Positions 11,218 to 23,759 of a stretch of 64,000 bases of DNA are shown piece by piece. A model generated the notes under the pieces. It saw only the letters and a program-made list of their open reading frames with translations. It ran no database searches and was not told the DNA's origin. How positions within the stretch are numbered: the first letter of the stretch is position 1; the number at the start of each line of letters is the position of its first letter. Origin of the DNA: Adiantum capillus-veneris (taxonomy: Eukaryota; Streptophyta; Polypodiopsida; Polypodiales; Pteridaceae); NCBI GenBank assembly GCA_014529385.2, contig CM043965.1, positions 13,223,912 through 13,287,911 on the forward strand, in the 5' to 3' direction. The translations under genes were made by a program, and so were the position numbers.

Positions 11218-12144
11218 TCGTCATCATACCATCTATTTTGGGGAATGCTCCTAGGATGTTGTCTCTGCTCATGTTGGGTGTGAGGATATTCCTCTACTGT
11301 TGCAGCATGTAATGTCTGTGTTTGTATAGTAGTAAGCTCCTCCAGATGTCACCTTGGTTTCTTAGTGCATAGGCATCTGTGGATCCCATCTATGAATACA
11401 TAATCCATCTCCCTTGTAAAGGTGTAGCGAGTAGGGGATGCAACATGTGGCCTCTGCTACACTAAATTGGAAAGAGATGATCATCAACACAAGGGAATGA
11501 TCCACTACCACACCAACAGGTCTTGGTCCAATTGTGAGATCCTGGATACTAGAGACAAAGCTCGGTTGTGCCATGACATAATCCACTGTGCTTGCTCCAT
11601 GTCTGTGTGGAAAGCATGTAAAACCTCTCGCAATGGGAGATCTCTGTAGGAAATTCAAGATGGCCATTCCATGTGCAGTCCCCATGTCTATAAAGTGTTG
11701 TCCTTACTCGATTTGTTCCACACCTTGTGATAGTCTAGACAGGCCTGTCTTTGTAACATCCAGATCTCTCAACATCTCCTCTGAAGTATCAAATAGCAAT
11801 CTATAGTTACATTCCTGTCATTGAAGTAGATAAGCTCTAAGTATCAGACAAGCCCTCACACATGGCACAGTTGATCATAATTGCTAGAAGCTCTGCTAAT
11901 AGATATCTAGCATGCATGAAATGCTCAGCCACTAAGCCATCATGATCATATGCTATCCCAATCCTCATCCTGTTAATGACCTTCTTCACCATTTCAAAGG
12001 TGACAAAAGCACATGTGTGTGGGCAAGGACTGGGGGGCTTGGGAGGGGGCGGCTGTCTAGAGACTGTCTACAAAGATGATGGGTATTGGCCCTAGGCCTC
12101 TATAGAGGTGATGGCAGGGGGGGTGCTCATGAAAGAGTTGCCAT
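10797..12144 (-). repeat. Direct duplication of a ~320-bp LINE RT segment
   Basis: 10797-11121 and 11825-12144 match closely, including CATGCATGAAATGCTCAGCC and ATCATATGCTATCCCA, and both end at GGTGCTCATGAAAGA. The first copy is in the RT's normal place; the second interrupts the endonuclease. The first copy has a G14 run at 10999-11012 where the second has a shorter G run. Confidence 0.8.
11362..11700 (-). pseudogene. LINE endonuclease, C-terminal part
   Basis: Contains LNFLQRSPIARGFTCFPH, then ASTVDYVMAQPSFVSSIQDLTIG and VVVDHSLV. The DYV and DHS motifs are those near the end of LINE endonucleases (the His of the SDH motif is kept). It is separated from the N-terminal part by the duplicated RT segment. 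Confidence 0.7.
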
Positions 12145-12430
12145 AACTTCCTAGTATTGAAGTCCCTTATGATGATAATGTCACCATCTCTAGAGAACTC
12201 CCATATGTCATCATCCAAAATAGAAAAGGGGGACTGTCCTCTGGGTGGTGTATATATTGACGTACTCGAGGGAAATAAGCAAATAGCAATGTAAAGATAT
12301 CTTCTTGTCTCTTCTCTTAATCTTACCCACATGTGCCTAGCCTGTTCATCCTTGTGGGCTATATGTATCAATGGTTGAAACTCCTCCTTGAATAACACTG
12401 CCACTCCCCCTGAGCCCCGTCCTCTGTGCT
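12145..12430 (-). pseudogene. LINE endonuclease, N-terminal part
   Basis: Residues such as GGVAVLFKEEF, DEQARHMWVRL, YLYIAICLFP, GQSPFSILDDDI and GDIIIIRDFNTR follow the endonuclease/exonuclease/phosphatase fold. GDFN is the usual form of the last motif; here it reads RDFN. The enzyme would nick target DNA to prime reverse transcription. It is cut at 12145, where a copy of RT sequence begins. Confidence 0.7.
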
Positions 12431-12470
12431 TTGATTTTGTCTCATGTTTTCAGGTTGTCTCCCATCTGTA

Positions 12471-13097
12471 TCCATTGCTGTGAGGCACAAATTTCCCAGG
12501 GGCCTAATGTGTCTCAGAGTAGATATCTTATGTAGAAGGATCTATTCTAATGGCATGATGAATCAATTCGAGGCTATAATAGGGGTAAATATGTGAGAGT
12601 GCGAAGAAAAGAGGAGTGCATCAATTCCCAAAGTCCCAAGATTGTCAAGACCTAATTAAATGCCCATAGAGAAAGACAAATAGAAGAAGAGTTAAAGGCA
12701 GACTATTGTAGGAATAAACCAAGAGACCTTGGGGAGTGTCCGAGCTACATTACATCTTTGATTGTTCCCACCTTGACCTTCATGAGAGCTGGCGTAAGCA
12801 TTGGCTATATTCAACAGAGCTGAGCTCACTCTTGCCCATATAAGGTTGTTAAGCGAGTGAAACACACACTCTGTCTCGAATTGTCATTTATTTTTTTACA
12901 ATTGCAATTAGATGATATGCTTGTGTTCCGCTATTTCAGCTGTTGTTGGTGCCACCATTGATAAATCAGTTGTAAGTTGGCCTGTAGCTAACAAGGGTAT
13001 GACCTTATGGCTACTGACAAAAGCAACGGCATGAGGCAGAGAAAAAAAAAGGGAACAACTACGAGTCCCTGCATGCCAGTAGCGCCCACCAAGCCGT
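12471..13097. other. About 600 bp without recognised gene
   Basis: Sits between the LINE 5' end and the LTR of element 1. It may contain LINE 5' untranslated sequence. No motif recognised. Confidence 0.4.
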
Positions 13098-14344
<1,247 letters not shown>

Positions 14345-14372
14345 TAATTTGCCCATCCCCTAGCCTGCTAGA

Positions 14373-15923
14373 TCATTCATGATCAGTAGCAGCAAAAAGG
14401 ATGAGACTTGCCGCATCACAGGTCTCCTCATCCCTCACACACCTTACTTGTTCTGCAGACATCTCATCTTGTTTCACCATCATTAATCTAGCATGATATA
14501 ATTTAAGACGCAATCCATTTACCCTTGACTTATGTAGAATCCCATCCAGGTTAGCCAACTGATATGTACCATTCGGAAAACACTCCACTACCTTGAAAGG
14601 GCCTTCCCACTTAATTTGAAACTTCTTTTGGAAGGTGTTGTCCAGCTTACTGTTGTAGCGCAAAACCAAGTCATGCTTCTTGATACCCTTACTTTTGACC
14701 TTTTCATTTATTTTTGCCAAAGCCTTATCTTGCATCTGCCCATAATGCTCCAATGCACTCATCCTATCCAACTGAACCTCTTGTAATTGTAAGAGCCTCT
14801 CTTTGAATGCATCACTAGGTGGCCCAAGCAACTTCTGTAACATCTTTACTGCGGGCAACTCTACTTCCACAGGCAATAGTGCTTCCTTTCCATATACCAA
14901 ATGAAATGGAGTAAACCCTGTACCTGTCTTCACCGACGTACGATAAGCCCATAATGCACTAGGCAATTCCAAATCCCAATTCTTTCCTTGGTACTCTGTC
15001 ACTTTTGAAAGAATCTGTACCAACTCACCATTGAATCTTTCATTTAAGCCATTACACTGTGGGTAATAAGGAGTGGTATGTTGATGCCTAATCTTCATCT
15101 TTGCGCATAAGAAGTCTAGCAGTTTAGCTCTGAATCTTGGCCCCTTATCTGAAAGTAGCTCTAGTGGTACCCCAAACTTGCAACATATTTCATCATACAA
15201 AAATTTTGCCACATCCTTTGCAGTGATCTGTTTTACTGCTATAGCCTCTGCCCATCTAGAGAGATAGTCCACTGCAGTCAAAATATAGCTTTTGCCCCTG
15301 CTTGTGATAGGTAACGGGCCGATTGCATCAATCCCCCACTTTTCAAACACATCAAACGCCATAATGGTTTTTCGTAGCTCTGGCTTCAACACTCTTTTCC
15401 CAAATGCTTGACACCTATTGCAAGACCTACACCAATTGTGAACATCCTTGTGCAAACTAGGCCATACATACCCCTCTTGCAAGATCTTATGCAAGGTGAT
15501 CTTTAGAGAAAAATGTCCGCCACATGCGCCTTCATGATTCTCTTCCAACACTCTGTAAAGCTCCTGCCGCCAAGGTACACGTCTCAACACGAGATCAGCC
15601 CCTTTCATGTATAAGACATCACCAATCAATTTGTACCTGTATGCTCTACGCACAAAACCATACTTCTTTGACTTCTGAATCTCCTTTGGAATGATTCCTG
15701 TTAGCAAAAACTTCTCTTCTTGAGCCAAACTTTCCCGGCCATGATAAAGAGGTAAAGTGGTCCTCAATACAAATAGCTCCCCAATCATGCTTTGAGCTGC
15801 TTCATGTGCCTCTCCATTTAGAGCACGTTCAATGTGTCTGATGCTCCATGCCTCAAACTTTTTTAACAGGCCTTTAATTCTGAAGCACATTTCCTTCAAT
15901 GAGGTGTTCTTGCTCTTCCACAC
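14373..15923 (-). pseudogene. Element 1: end of RNase H plus integrase
   Basis: A 516-codon open stretch on the minus strand. It starts in the last helices of the plant-type second RNase H (WKSKNTSLKEMCFRIKG), then has H2C2 zinc binding (NHEGACGGHF...WCRSCNRCQ). The DD35E core is intact: WGIDAIGP, LLSDKGPRF and CNGLNERF, with 35 residues between the second Asp and the Glu. Next come the Tat-typical YRTSVKTGTGFTPFHLVYGKEALLPVEVELP and a GPF/Y-type C-terminus (KWEGPFKVVECFPNGTYQLANLDG). It would insert element cDNA into chromosomes. The copy is well preserved, but the pol as a whole is broken, so it is called a pseudogene. Confidence 0.9.
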
Positions 15924-16878
15924 CCAACACTTGCTTCACAACTAACAAGGCATCAACTTTTATTCTCAACCTTCGAACCCCATGCTTCAAACATATGTGT
16001 AATCCGGCTTCCAGAGTATCATATTCAGCCTCATTGTTACTATGAGCATCCAATTTGAACCCTCTCTTGCATACTAGCTTCCCCTCTGGATCATAAAGTG
16101 CTATACCCCCTGAAGCTGCATCATTGCTCTTTCTGTATGAACCATCAAAGAACAACACATGTGCATTGCTGATCTGTGGCACTTCTTCAACTACCTTTCT
16201 CACCACCTCTTCCTTAACAATAAGGGGATTCTCCTTATAGGTCAACAAATCAGCTAGGGTAGCCCTTGTGCTTTCTTCCACTAGAAAAGAGAACTCAAAC
16301 TCTTGCAGATCAATTATCCATTTCTTCACCACATTTGACATGTTAGTACCATTAATTAACTGTGGCAAAAAGGCATAACTCGTCAAGAAAACAAAAGGTC
16401 GTGGTAGCAAGGAATGAGGAAATCGTCGACAAGCAAATATTACACCGGCGATCACTAGCTCTACTTCCGAGAAGTTCATCTCCGCTACCAACTTCACTCG
16501 GCTTGCACAATACACTGGCCTTATATAATGGCTGCCCTTCCCCTTTTGCAATAGCATGGCTCCAATGGCATCATCCTCTACTGATGGATTTACATAAAAC
16601 ACTTTCTCCCAATCAGGAGCGTGCATGGCTGACAACCCCCCTAACACCTCTTTCACCTCTTGAAACACTTCTTCACACTTGTCATCCAATTGCAATGGAT
16701 CATGCTTTGCCACTTGCTGTAATGGATAAAGAAGCTGTGAAGATAATGGAATAAACCGTGCCATGTACTTCATTTTGTGTATAAAGGTTGCCAATTGCTT
16801 TGTACTCGTAGGTGATGGAAGAAGAATAATAGACTTAACCTTATCTGTTAACCTTATCTGGATCAGCCTCAATGCCAT
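15874..16878 (-). pseudogene. Element 1: Ty3 RNase H and second (archaeal-like) RNase H
   Basis: The first part has the RT connection and a Ty3-type RNase H (VFYVNPSVEDDAIGAMLLQKG, YCASRVKLVAEMNFSEVE). It is followed by a plant-type second RNase H: VLFFDGSYRKSNDAASGGIALYDP carries the DGS motif, SNNEAEYDTLEAGL the Glu and KVDALLVVKQVLG a further Asp. The presence of two RNase H domains is the known hallmark of the Tat group of plant Ty3/gypsy elements. It overlaps the integrase frame by 50 bases because of a frameshift near 15920. Confidence 0.85.
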
Positions 16879-17424
16879 TTTTTGACACCATATGACCCAA
16901 TAACTTCACCCTTGGCTGTGCTAGATGACATTTCTTGGGATTTAGTTGTCCTCCACATTCATCATATCGAGCCATTTGCAGCTTTTCATGGTGCTCAGCC
17001 CTACTACTGTATACACAGAAGTCATCCATAAAAGCTTTAACACAACTACCAATGAAAGGTTCCAATACCCAATTTGCTCTCTCTTGATAGAAAGATGGTC
17101 CATTCGACAACCCAAATGGAAATTTCGTGTAGCAATAGCAGCCCCATGGCGTAATAAAAGTTGTCTTTGTGCGGTCTTTAAGAGCAATCTTCAATTGAAA
17201 ATAGCTTGAAAAACTATCACACACACTGTACCTCTCATAACCTGCCACTGAATCCAAGATCTGATCAATGAATGGAAGAGGATATGGGTTCTTCATAGTG
17301 GCTGCGTTTAAGGGTTTAAAATCTACACAAATCCTCCACTTCCCATCCTTCTTTGGACTGACTACTACTTGACTCACCCATTCTGTGGTCTCCATAGGGA
17401 CTATGAACCCTGCCTTCAATAACT
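16841..17424 (-). pseudogene. Element 1: reverse transcriptase, 5'-truncated
   Basis: Starts abruptly at LLKAGFIVPMETTEWVS and continues through VVSPKKDGKWRICVDFKPLN, PLPFIDQILDSV, WGCYCYTKFPFGLSNGPSFYQ, the catalytic FMDD (AFMDDFCVYS) and LLGHMVSKNGIEADP. The open frame extends to 17548, but homology to element 2 stops sharply near 17424 (element 2 continues at 32185 towards protease and gag). Gag and protease are therefore missing. Confidence 0.85.
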
Positions 17425-17610
17425 TGAGTTTGGATCCCATTTGGTCAAGTTTTGGCCAATTTAGTCCAGTTCCGGCTCTTGGCAAAATTTTGAAAGGGAA
17501 TTGGATTTTATGATCCAAATTGGATAAAGCTTGGTGGTTCACTTTCAAATGGCATGTAGATCACTTCTGTTTGGTGGTTGAAGCCCTGAGGTGCCAAAAT
17601 CACATAGTGA

Positions 17611-18052
17611 GACATTATACGCGTATGATGTCTTTTAGTGTATTTTTGGACCAAATTTCTCTATAAGCTTGGATTTGGCTTTAGATAGGCTTATTCAGTG
17701 GATTTATGAAGTTTGGATAGATTTTGGGCTAAAAATGGCTCTGGAGACATCATACGCGTATGATGTCTTTTTCATCAATTTTGCATGGGATTGGTTCTGT
17801 GGACTCCCCATGTACTAGTGAAGGACTGTTCCTACTCAAATCTTGGTTTGGACTTGAGTATGTTGGATTTGGGCCAAAAATAGGCTTTAGGTGAAGGATT
17901 TTCCCTCAATAGGGCTAATGGGGTGATCCTCTTGACCAAATGGTTCCAAATTTCATATGTAGTATGTATTAGATATATATAATGGATGTATGATGACAAA
18001 TCAGCAGTTTTGGCTCTGTAAGTGCAAATAGACATCATACGCGTATGATGTC
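17611..18052. repeat. Palindrome array, three 22-bp palindromes
   Basis: 17611-17632, 17746-17767 and 18031-18052; centres 135 and 285 bp apart. The last two are perfect around ATCATACGCGTATGAT; the first has one change on the left arm (ATTATACGCGTATGAT). The spacer sequence reads in the opposite sense to that at 40 kb (for example GTTTCAATGAGTTTGGAG). The array abuts the truncated RT of element 1. A GGTAAGTACTC string follows at 18279. Confidence 0.85.
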
Positions 18053-18289
18053 TTTTGTGTCAAAATGGTGCTTTTTGATTCCAGATAGCTTGTAGATGTG
18101 TTTAACAACAATCCTACAAAGTTTCAATGAGTTTGGAGTTATTTTGACAAAATTAGGACCAAAAATCAATTTTATGGCCTACTTTGCGTCTTTTTGGTTT
18201 TCCTTGGGTTTTCTAACTCCAATTCTCATGATACTTGGTTCATAGGATGTGGTTCATACTTGGTTCATAGTCGACCTCGGTAAGTACTC

Positions 18290-18760
18290 AACGTAATTTT
18301 GTCATTCTCTATCGATCAGTTGTCTGATTCATGTAATGAGTCCAACAAAATGTCATCCTTACATCTATTATTTTGGACAACTGCAACAACTCGCAACTTC
18401 GTTCTTGTATTTTTTTGGTTAGTGGTACTAGTTGCTTTATGCTATTACATTAGAACTGCAGAATTTTTCTTTTCGCTCGATTGTGTCACATTTGTCTCAG
18501 TTGTATACTAATCCCCTTTGTAGTTTTCATTGCAAGCTTATGACTAATTATTAACCCCGCACTCACACATTTTTAATGTATTGAAAAGGATTTTTTGAGA
18601 TGATTTGTCTATAAGCTATGTAGCTACTCATGTGAGATAAGGTGCTCTCGGATACTGAACAACAATTTGTAAGTTCTTTGTTACACTGTACAGTGGTGTC
18701 AAACGCATACTAAATGTTTCTCTCCTTTAGGTCTTGTCTAGTCCATTGGTCCCTTGCACA
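18290..18760. other. Spacer without recognised gene
   Basis: AT-rich, with one short open frame of no recognisable similarity. The string CCCCGCACTCACACAT (near 18555) also occurs near 7395. Confidence 0.4.
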
Positions 18761-19056
18761 CAGATTCGCCGAATTAGGCAACGTGTAAGTGCTCATCCTA
18801 GTGTAGATTCGCCAATTTAGGCAGCACCACTTGACCGTGCAGATTCGCTGATTTAGGTAGCACAATAACAAACTACAGATTCACAATTTTTACACAATAC
18901 CAAATGCAGATTTGTTGATTTAGGCAACATTAGTGCTGATTCGTCAATTTAGGCAGCACTTTGGGTGTAGATTCGTCGGTTTAGGCAACACCTCACAAAA
19001 TCTACCACTGAAACTCGTATGATTTTGTGAGGTGTTGCCTAAATCGACGAATCTAC
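18761..19056. repeat. Seven short direct repeats ending in a 36-bp hairpin
   Basis: Units like GATTCGCCAATTTAGGCAGCAC start near 18761, 18803, 18839, 18875 (degraded), 18905, 18936 and 18967, about 30-40 bp apart. The last unit is the left arm of an inverted repeat: arms 18967-19002 and 19021-19056 pair over 36 bp with one mismatch, with an 18-bp loop. The loop's flank (ACTGAAACT.GTATGATTTTGT) is itself repeated just beyond the hairpin. Confidence 0.85.
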
Positions 19057-19801
19057 AACCACTGAAACTGGTATGATTTTGTTACTCGGGTATACAAAAT
19101 AAAGGATATCTGGATTGGATTTGAAATGGGTATATGTCAACAGATATTTGGATATGGATTTGGATTTCGAATGGGTTTGGGAATTGGTATAGGATGCCTT
19201 TTTGTCACGACAATGTTTATGTGATTGGACTTGACATTTATGAGATCGATGATCAGTGTGACCAATGATATCCTGATTCATCAAGATATGACATATACTG
19301 CTTATTCTAGTGGTGTGGGACACTAGAATAGGTAGTATGTGGATGACAACAGGCATAAGCAATGTTGTTTAATTTTATGGATTTTTCTTTTACTATTTGA
19401 TACAGATTTCTAATCATTGTTTGTTTTACAAGTATTGTTTGCAAATTTCTTATCTTTGCAAATGAGGACAGTTGCTTTCCAACGGAGAGGTATGTTATGG
19501 AATTGATATTTTACTATTTATTGCAGCTGATAGGTGGAAAAGGATGACAAAGCTAGGCTATTGCAAAAGGATATTATATTTTAGGTACATTTTATTCAAG
19601 TGCTCTTTTATGAGCTTTGGCCATTTATGACCGACCGGCCAGTTTGTACTCAATGTGACCATTCAAGAAGTCTGTAAATGAAATACGTGCAAGAGTGACC
19701 AGGAGATTGCACCCACTGTCTGTGTACTTCTTCTCTCCTCTCCTCCCTTCTCTCTTGCCATGCCGATGTAGCACTCCGATCTAAGAGGTGCGTCTGCACG
19801 T

Positions 19802-19802
<1 letters not shown>
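19057..19802. other. Spacer without recognised gene
   Basis: AT-rich. It includes loose GGATTTGGAT/GGTAT repeats near 19090-19190; no coding motif. Confidence 0.4.

Positions 19803-19882
<80 letters not shown>
19803..19882. repeat. (CT)40 microsatellite
   Basis: 80 bp of uninterrupted CT on the plus strand. Confidence 0.95.
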
Positions 19883-19886
<4 letters not shown>

Positions 19887-20080
19887 TGGCGTACAACTTG
19901 GATTATGCGTTGTGCGATTCATCAGGTATGCAGATTTGTCGATTTTATGGTTACAGTATGTTGTTTTTAGTGTTTTGTAGGGCACTCCATGCCTCCGTTT
20001 GTAGCAAAAATTTGGCTAGGGACTTCCTTTATACTTTAGGACACTAGGGTATACTCAGAAAAGTCCAATTTGGCCTAAAA

Positions 20081-20666
20081 GTCTTCATATGCGCATGATG
20101 TCATTTGGCTCAGATTTCACTTCTGTTTCTACCCAAGGTTCTCCTTGATGAATACATCAATAATACGTGTTTACAAATTTTTTTGGATATCAATAATGCA
20201 CAAAATCATTAATTTTCACCTTTACCTTCTTGGAATTGCAAAAATCTTCTTAAATTCAAAGATATATGTCCAAATGAGATGAAACTTTGCAAAGAAGCTT
20301 AAATCATCATTTTCAAACCTCTTGTGTGGTCATAAGTGCAATTAGACTTTCAGATTTTGACTCGAGACATCATACCTATGTGCTTAGATTTTGGAATTGT
20401 CTTTACCTTAGGTCCCCCTTATCATAAGCAACAAGAATTTATGGTGAAAACAAAGTTTAAAGCTCAATATTGCTCTCAAAACACAAATTTTACATGTCAC
20501 CTTCCATGAATTTGCAAAATCACACTTTTTTCTCAAGATATATGGCCAAAATGATTCAAACTTAGTGAGGATGCTCAAAACAATGTTTCAAAACACCCTT
20601 TAATGGCAAATGGTTAGTTTTTTTCAAAAAAGTTGACCCAGGAGTCTTTATATGCATATAAAGACT
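20081..20666. repeat. Palindrome array, three palindromes, ~280-bp period
   Basis: 20081-20102 (imperfect, core CATATGCGCATG), 20366-20387 (left half ATCATA kept, right half decayed) and 20643-20666 (perfect, CTTTATATGCATATAAAG). Centres are 285 and 278 bp apart. Phrases such as CCAAATGAGATGAAACTTTG recur between them. No gag or ORF was found nearby. Confidence 0.75.
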
Positions 20667-20699
20667 ACTAGTGAATTTGCACCTCTGACCAAGCCCAAA

Positions 20700-21648
20700 C
20701 TTGGTCTCCTTACTAAATTTTAAACCCTTTCAAGAGTTTTTGTACATTTTCAAGCTAAACAAGGCAGTTTTCCAATTTTCAGTCTTTTGTTTCTCTGTTT
20801 TTGTGTTTTATGCACCAAATGTAAATCCAAGTGTACCAATAGAATTGTGAAGGAACTTACTTGTTGATCATGCCAAGCACTAACAAAAATTCCGCCATCT
20901 CCTTTGGATCAAACGTCACAATTGTGCACTTAACCTTCGGGGTGGAGAAATCATCCAACTAATCCCACAATGCCCAATCTTTCCACACATGGAGCCAATG
21001 ATTATCATTCCATCTGATGAACATTTTTTCCTCCATGTGAGAGAGCTCGGGAATGTCTCTAATTTGGTCATCAAATGTAGCCATCACTAAATCTCTCCCA
21101 TAGTGCCACGCCTATTGAATGGTATAAGATCTTGCCCCAAAAAAGCTTCACACACAATGAAATGAGCCATCGTGGGCTAGTAACCTCTTTCACCTATACA
21201 GAGACCCTAAGTTCTACCATACACTCATCTTTTGTTCTAATGGCCGGATTGGCCAAAAGATGACAAAAAGGGATTCATGGAAACATGTGATTGTATTTCA
21301 TAACATGTGCATCAATCCAACATGAAGAAATGTGACTATCAACCACAAATCCAAAGAGATTATTAAGAGGGTCATTACCCATGTTTTGTGCGTCTATGGA
21401 CATCAATGTGACTGCACTCTTCGATGGAGGAACATGTGTAGCCATCAACACGGATACTCAGAACACGGATGCCATTGCAAGAGAGGAACCACTCTGTTAA
21501 GTGGTGTGGATTGGGATTTCTTCTTGGCGGTCCACTCCTTTAGACTGGTTTCTTGTTAGAATTGGCATTTTTTTTATAATAGGGGTGCCAAAAAAGATCG
21601 TGAATTTGGCGTATGAGGGAGAAAAACATAGAAGGAGGAAGCTTACGG
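20700..21648. other. About 0.95 kb without recognised gene
   Basis: No family recognised. GGAACTTACTTG at 20851 is a minus-strand donor-like string. Confidence 0.4.
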
Positions 21649-21904
21649 CTTTGAGGAGAAATGTGGAGAGTGAGAGTGAGAGCAAAAGAATGTGCAAGGG
21701 AGTACCACCTTCTATAGGCAAGGGGGTGGGGGGAGTGGAAAAGGAAGAGCAAAGGTTATAGCAACAAAGGGAGAAGGGAAGGGCAGTGGAATGAAAAAGA
21801 GCGGCTTTTTTGGAGTTCACTAATACTTATGGCTTTGAGGAGAAAGGTGAAGAGTGAGAGTGAGAAAAAAGAAATGACAAGGGGGTACCCCTTATATAGG
21901 CAGA
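21649..21904 (+). repeat. Two ~85-bp direct repeats with TATA-like strings
   Basis: GGCTTTGAGGAGAAA.GTG.AGAGTGAGAGTGAGA begins near 21650 and again near 21834. The copies end in CTTCTATAGGCAAGG and CTTATATAGGCAGAGG. TATATAGG resembles a plant TATA box, but no transcript can be inferred. A run of 38 bases that are all G except one A follows at 21905-21942. Confidence 0.5.
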
Positions 21905-21911
21905 GGGGGGG

Positions 21912-21942
<31 letters not shown>

Positions 21943-22060
21943 CGCTCGTGTGTGGTCAAATGGGGGAGGGTATGGTCATGCACATGGCAAAAAAGGAGGG
22001 AGGTTGGGGAGAGGCCACAAGCCATATGGCAAGTGCTCGCGTGGAATGTGGGGCGCCTAC

Positions 22061-22278
22061 AGTCCATGCGAACATCTGTCGTGGTCCACCACGTGCCTAC
22101 CCTCTGCAAAAGGGAGCCACCTTTGACCACTGATCGACCACATGGCAGTGCCATGTGGACTACAAGCAACAATACGGGTCACTTGCAGTCCATGTGCCCA
22201 TGCACATGGGTCATCAGAGAGCGTACGGAAGTCCACGTGGCTAGCCATGTGGACTATGAGCAACCTACAGTCCATGTG
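22061..22278. repeat. Repeated small inverted repeats (CATGTGGACT/AGTCCATGTG)
   Basis: CATGTGGACT at 22152 and 22246 faces AGTCCATGTG at 22187 and 22269; AGTCCATGCG is at 22061. Each pair could fold as a 10-bp stem. Pairs repeat about every 85-95 bp. Confidence 0.6.
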
Positions 22279-22317
22279 GGCACTACCACATGTCTGGTCA
22301 GTAGTCGGGGACGGCTC

Positions 22318-22318
<1 letters not shown>

Positions 22319-22390
<72 letters not shown>

Positions 22391-22488
22391 TTAGAGTTTA
22401 GAGAGAGAAAATGTGGAGAGAGTTAGACATGGAGAGAGAGAGAGTGGAGAGAGAGGAGGCATGGAGAGATAGAGACAAAGGGTTGGTG

Positions 22489-22543
<55 letters not shown>
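22319..22543. repeat. (TG)17-(AG)17 and further (AG)n microsatellites
   Basis: TG repeat 22319-22352 runs straight into AG repeat to 22386. A second AG tract is at 22491-22543, with shorter AG runs between and after. Confidence 0.95.
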
Positions 22544-22551
<8 letters not shown>

Positions 22552-22639
22552 TGGGTGTGGGGGGAGGAGAGAGAGAAAGAGAGAGGGTATGCATGGAGAG
22601 ATAGTGTGTGCGTGAGGCAAAAATTGGGAGGGTTTGATT

Positions 22640-23171
22640 TTCTTGCGAGCTTTCTTTGACAAGTTTTTTAAAAAATGAACCTTTTTGCGAGCTTCTCCAC
22701 TATTGACGAAATTTCTATTTCTATAAATAGAATAACACTATCAAGACTTCTATAAATCATGAAGGCAAAACTATAATTGGTGGTTTATACTAACCTATCA
22801 AAAGTATGGTTGGGTGAATCTCAAGTTGTAAAATCCCCACCCTATCAATGGAGACAAGGCAAATGTATGAATTATTTCATGATATTGGTTTAGGAAGACA
22901 TTGCATGTTCTAGTTTGTTCTTAGAAATCAAACATCTTTATATCAAGCCACAGTAAAGAAGACCCCTGAGACAAAAAATGGAAAGTGCATAGCTAGACTC
23001 ATCATTGGGGACATGTTTAGTGAGTTTTTGCGTGCTCCATGCAAAGTCCATTTTTTTCACAAAAAATAAATAAATTTGGATCATTGTATAATGACTCAAA
23101 GGGTTACATGTCCTTACAAAAAAAAAAGCTATTTAATAGAACTCCATAGCCATTGCAAGCTTTATGGAATC
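22640..23171. other. Spacer without recognised gene
   Basis: AT-rich sequence; nothing recognised. Confidence 0.4.
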
Positions 23172-23598
23172 TTAAATATGGGCACAGACTTCTTTCTTTT
23201 GAGGACGTGACAACATATTTGACACATCATCCTGTGACAATATCGACTGGTGTATGAGCATATCCTCATTCTTATGTAGGACTAAATACCTGCAAGTAAA
23301 CAAAATAGAGATGTTTACATGCAAGATAAGGCTTTCATTTAGCTTCTCTTTCAATGAAATTTGGACATGTACAACAAGGCTCAACCTTGATGTGCACAAA
23401 ATATTCCTCTCCACTATCACATGCCAAGTGAAAAATAGAGTGTGGTGGGGGATCCATTGCACTTTCACTAATAAATGTTGCTAGCATAGACTCAGCGCTA
23501 CAAACCCTCTTCTTTACCTCTTGGGATATTTCATGATGCCACTTGGTTGACCTCCTTTTGTTGATGCTTACATCGTTTTCTCTCTTGTCACTCTCCAT
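23172..23598 (-). pseudogene. SWIM-type zinc-finger protein fragment
   Basis: On the minus strand: KWHHEISQEVKKRVCSAESML, FHLACDSGEEYFVHIKVEP, then CCTCPNF, and about 15 residues later ACKHLYF. This gives the CxC...CxH zinc ligand pattern of the SWIM domain, followed in another frame by LHKNEDMLIHQSILSQDDVSNMLSRP. A TGA lies between the CxC and CxH pairs and a frameshift after CxH. SWIM fingers occur in MULE-type transposases and in host zinc-finger proteins such as MEKK1 and ZSWIM types. The short N-terminal segment and lack of a transposase core leave the origin open. Confidence 0.6.
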
Positions 23599-23759
23599 TT
23601 GCTTCCTGCTCGTTTAGAGGTTTCGACTACCCCTGCCAAAAAAGGTGGATCATGCTTGATACCCACCTTGAAACGAGCCTGCACAATTTCTCTATCTCTT
23701 CAAAAGTGATATTTGTGCCCATGTCCACTTTCCACATATCTGGGTACTCTGGCTTATGG

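Larger units (their letters stand above)
8640..12470 (-). mobile_element. LINE (non-LTR retrotransposon) relic
   Basis: On the minus strand the order is apurinic-type endonuclease, reverse transcriptase, C-terminal Cys/His zinc-binding segment, the order of plant non-LTR elements. Many stops and frameshifts interrupt it. An RT segment is duplicated inside the endonuclease (11825-12144) and a MITE lies in the 3' part (9224-9496). No poly(A) tail or target-site duplication could be identified with confidence. Confidence 0.75.
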
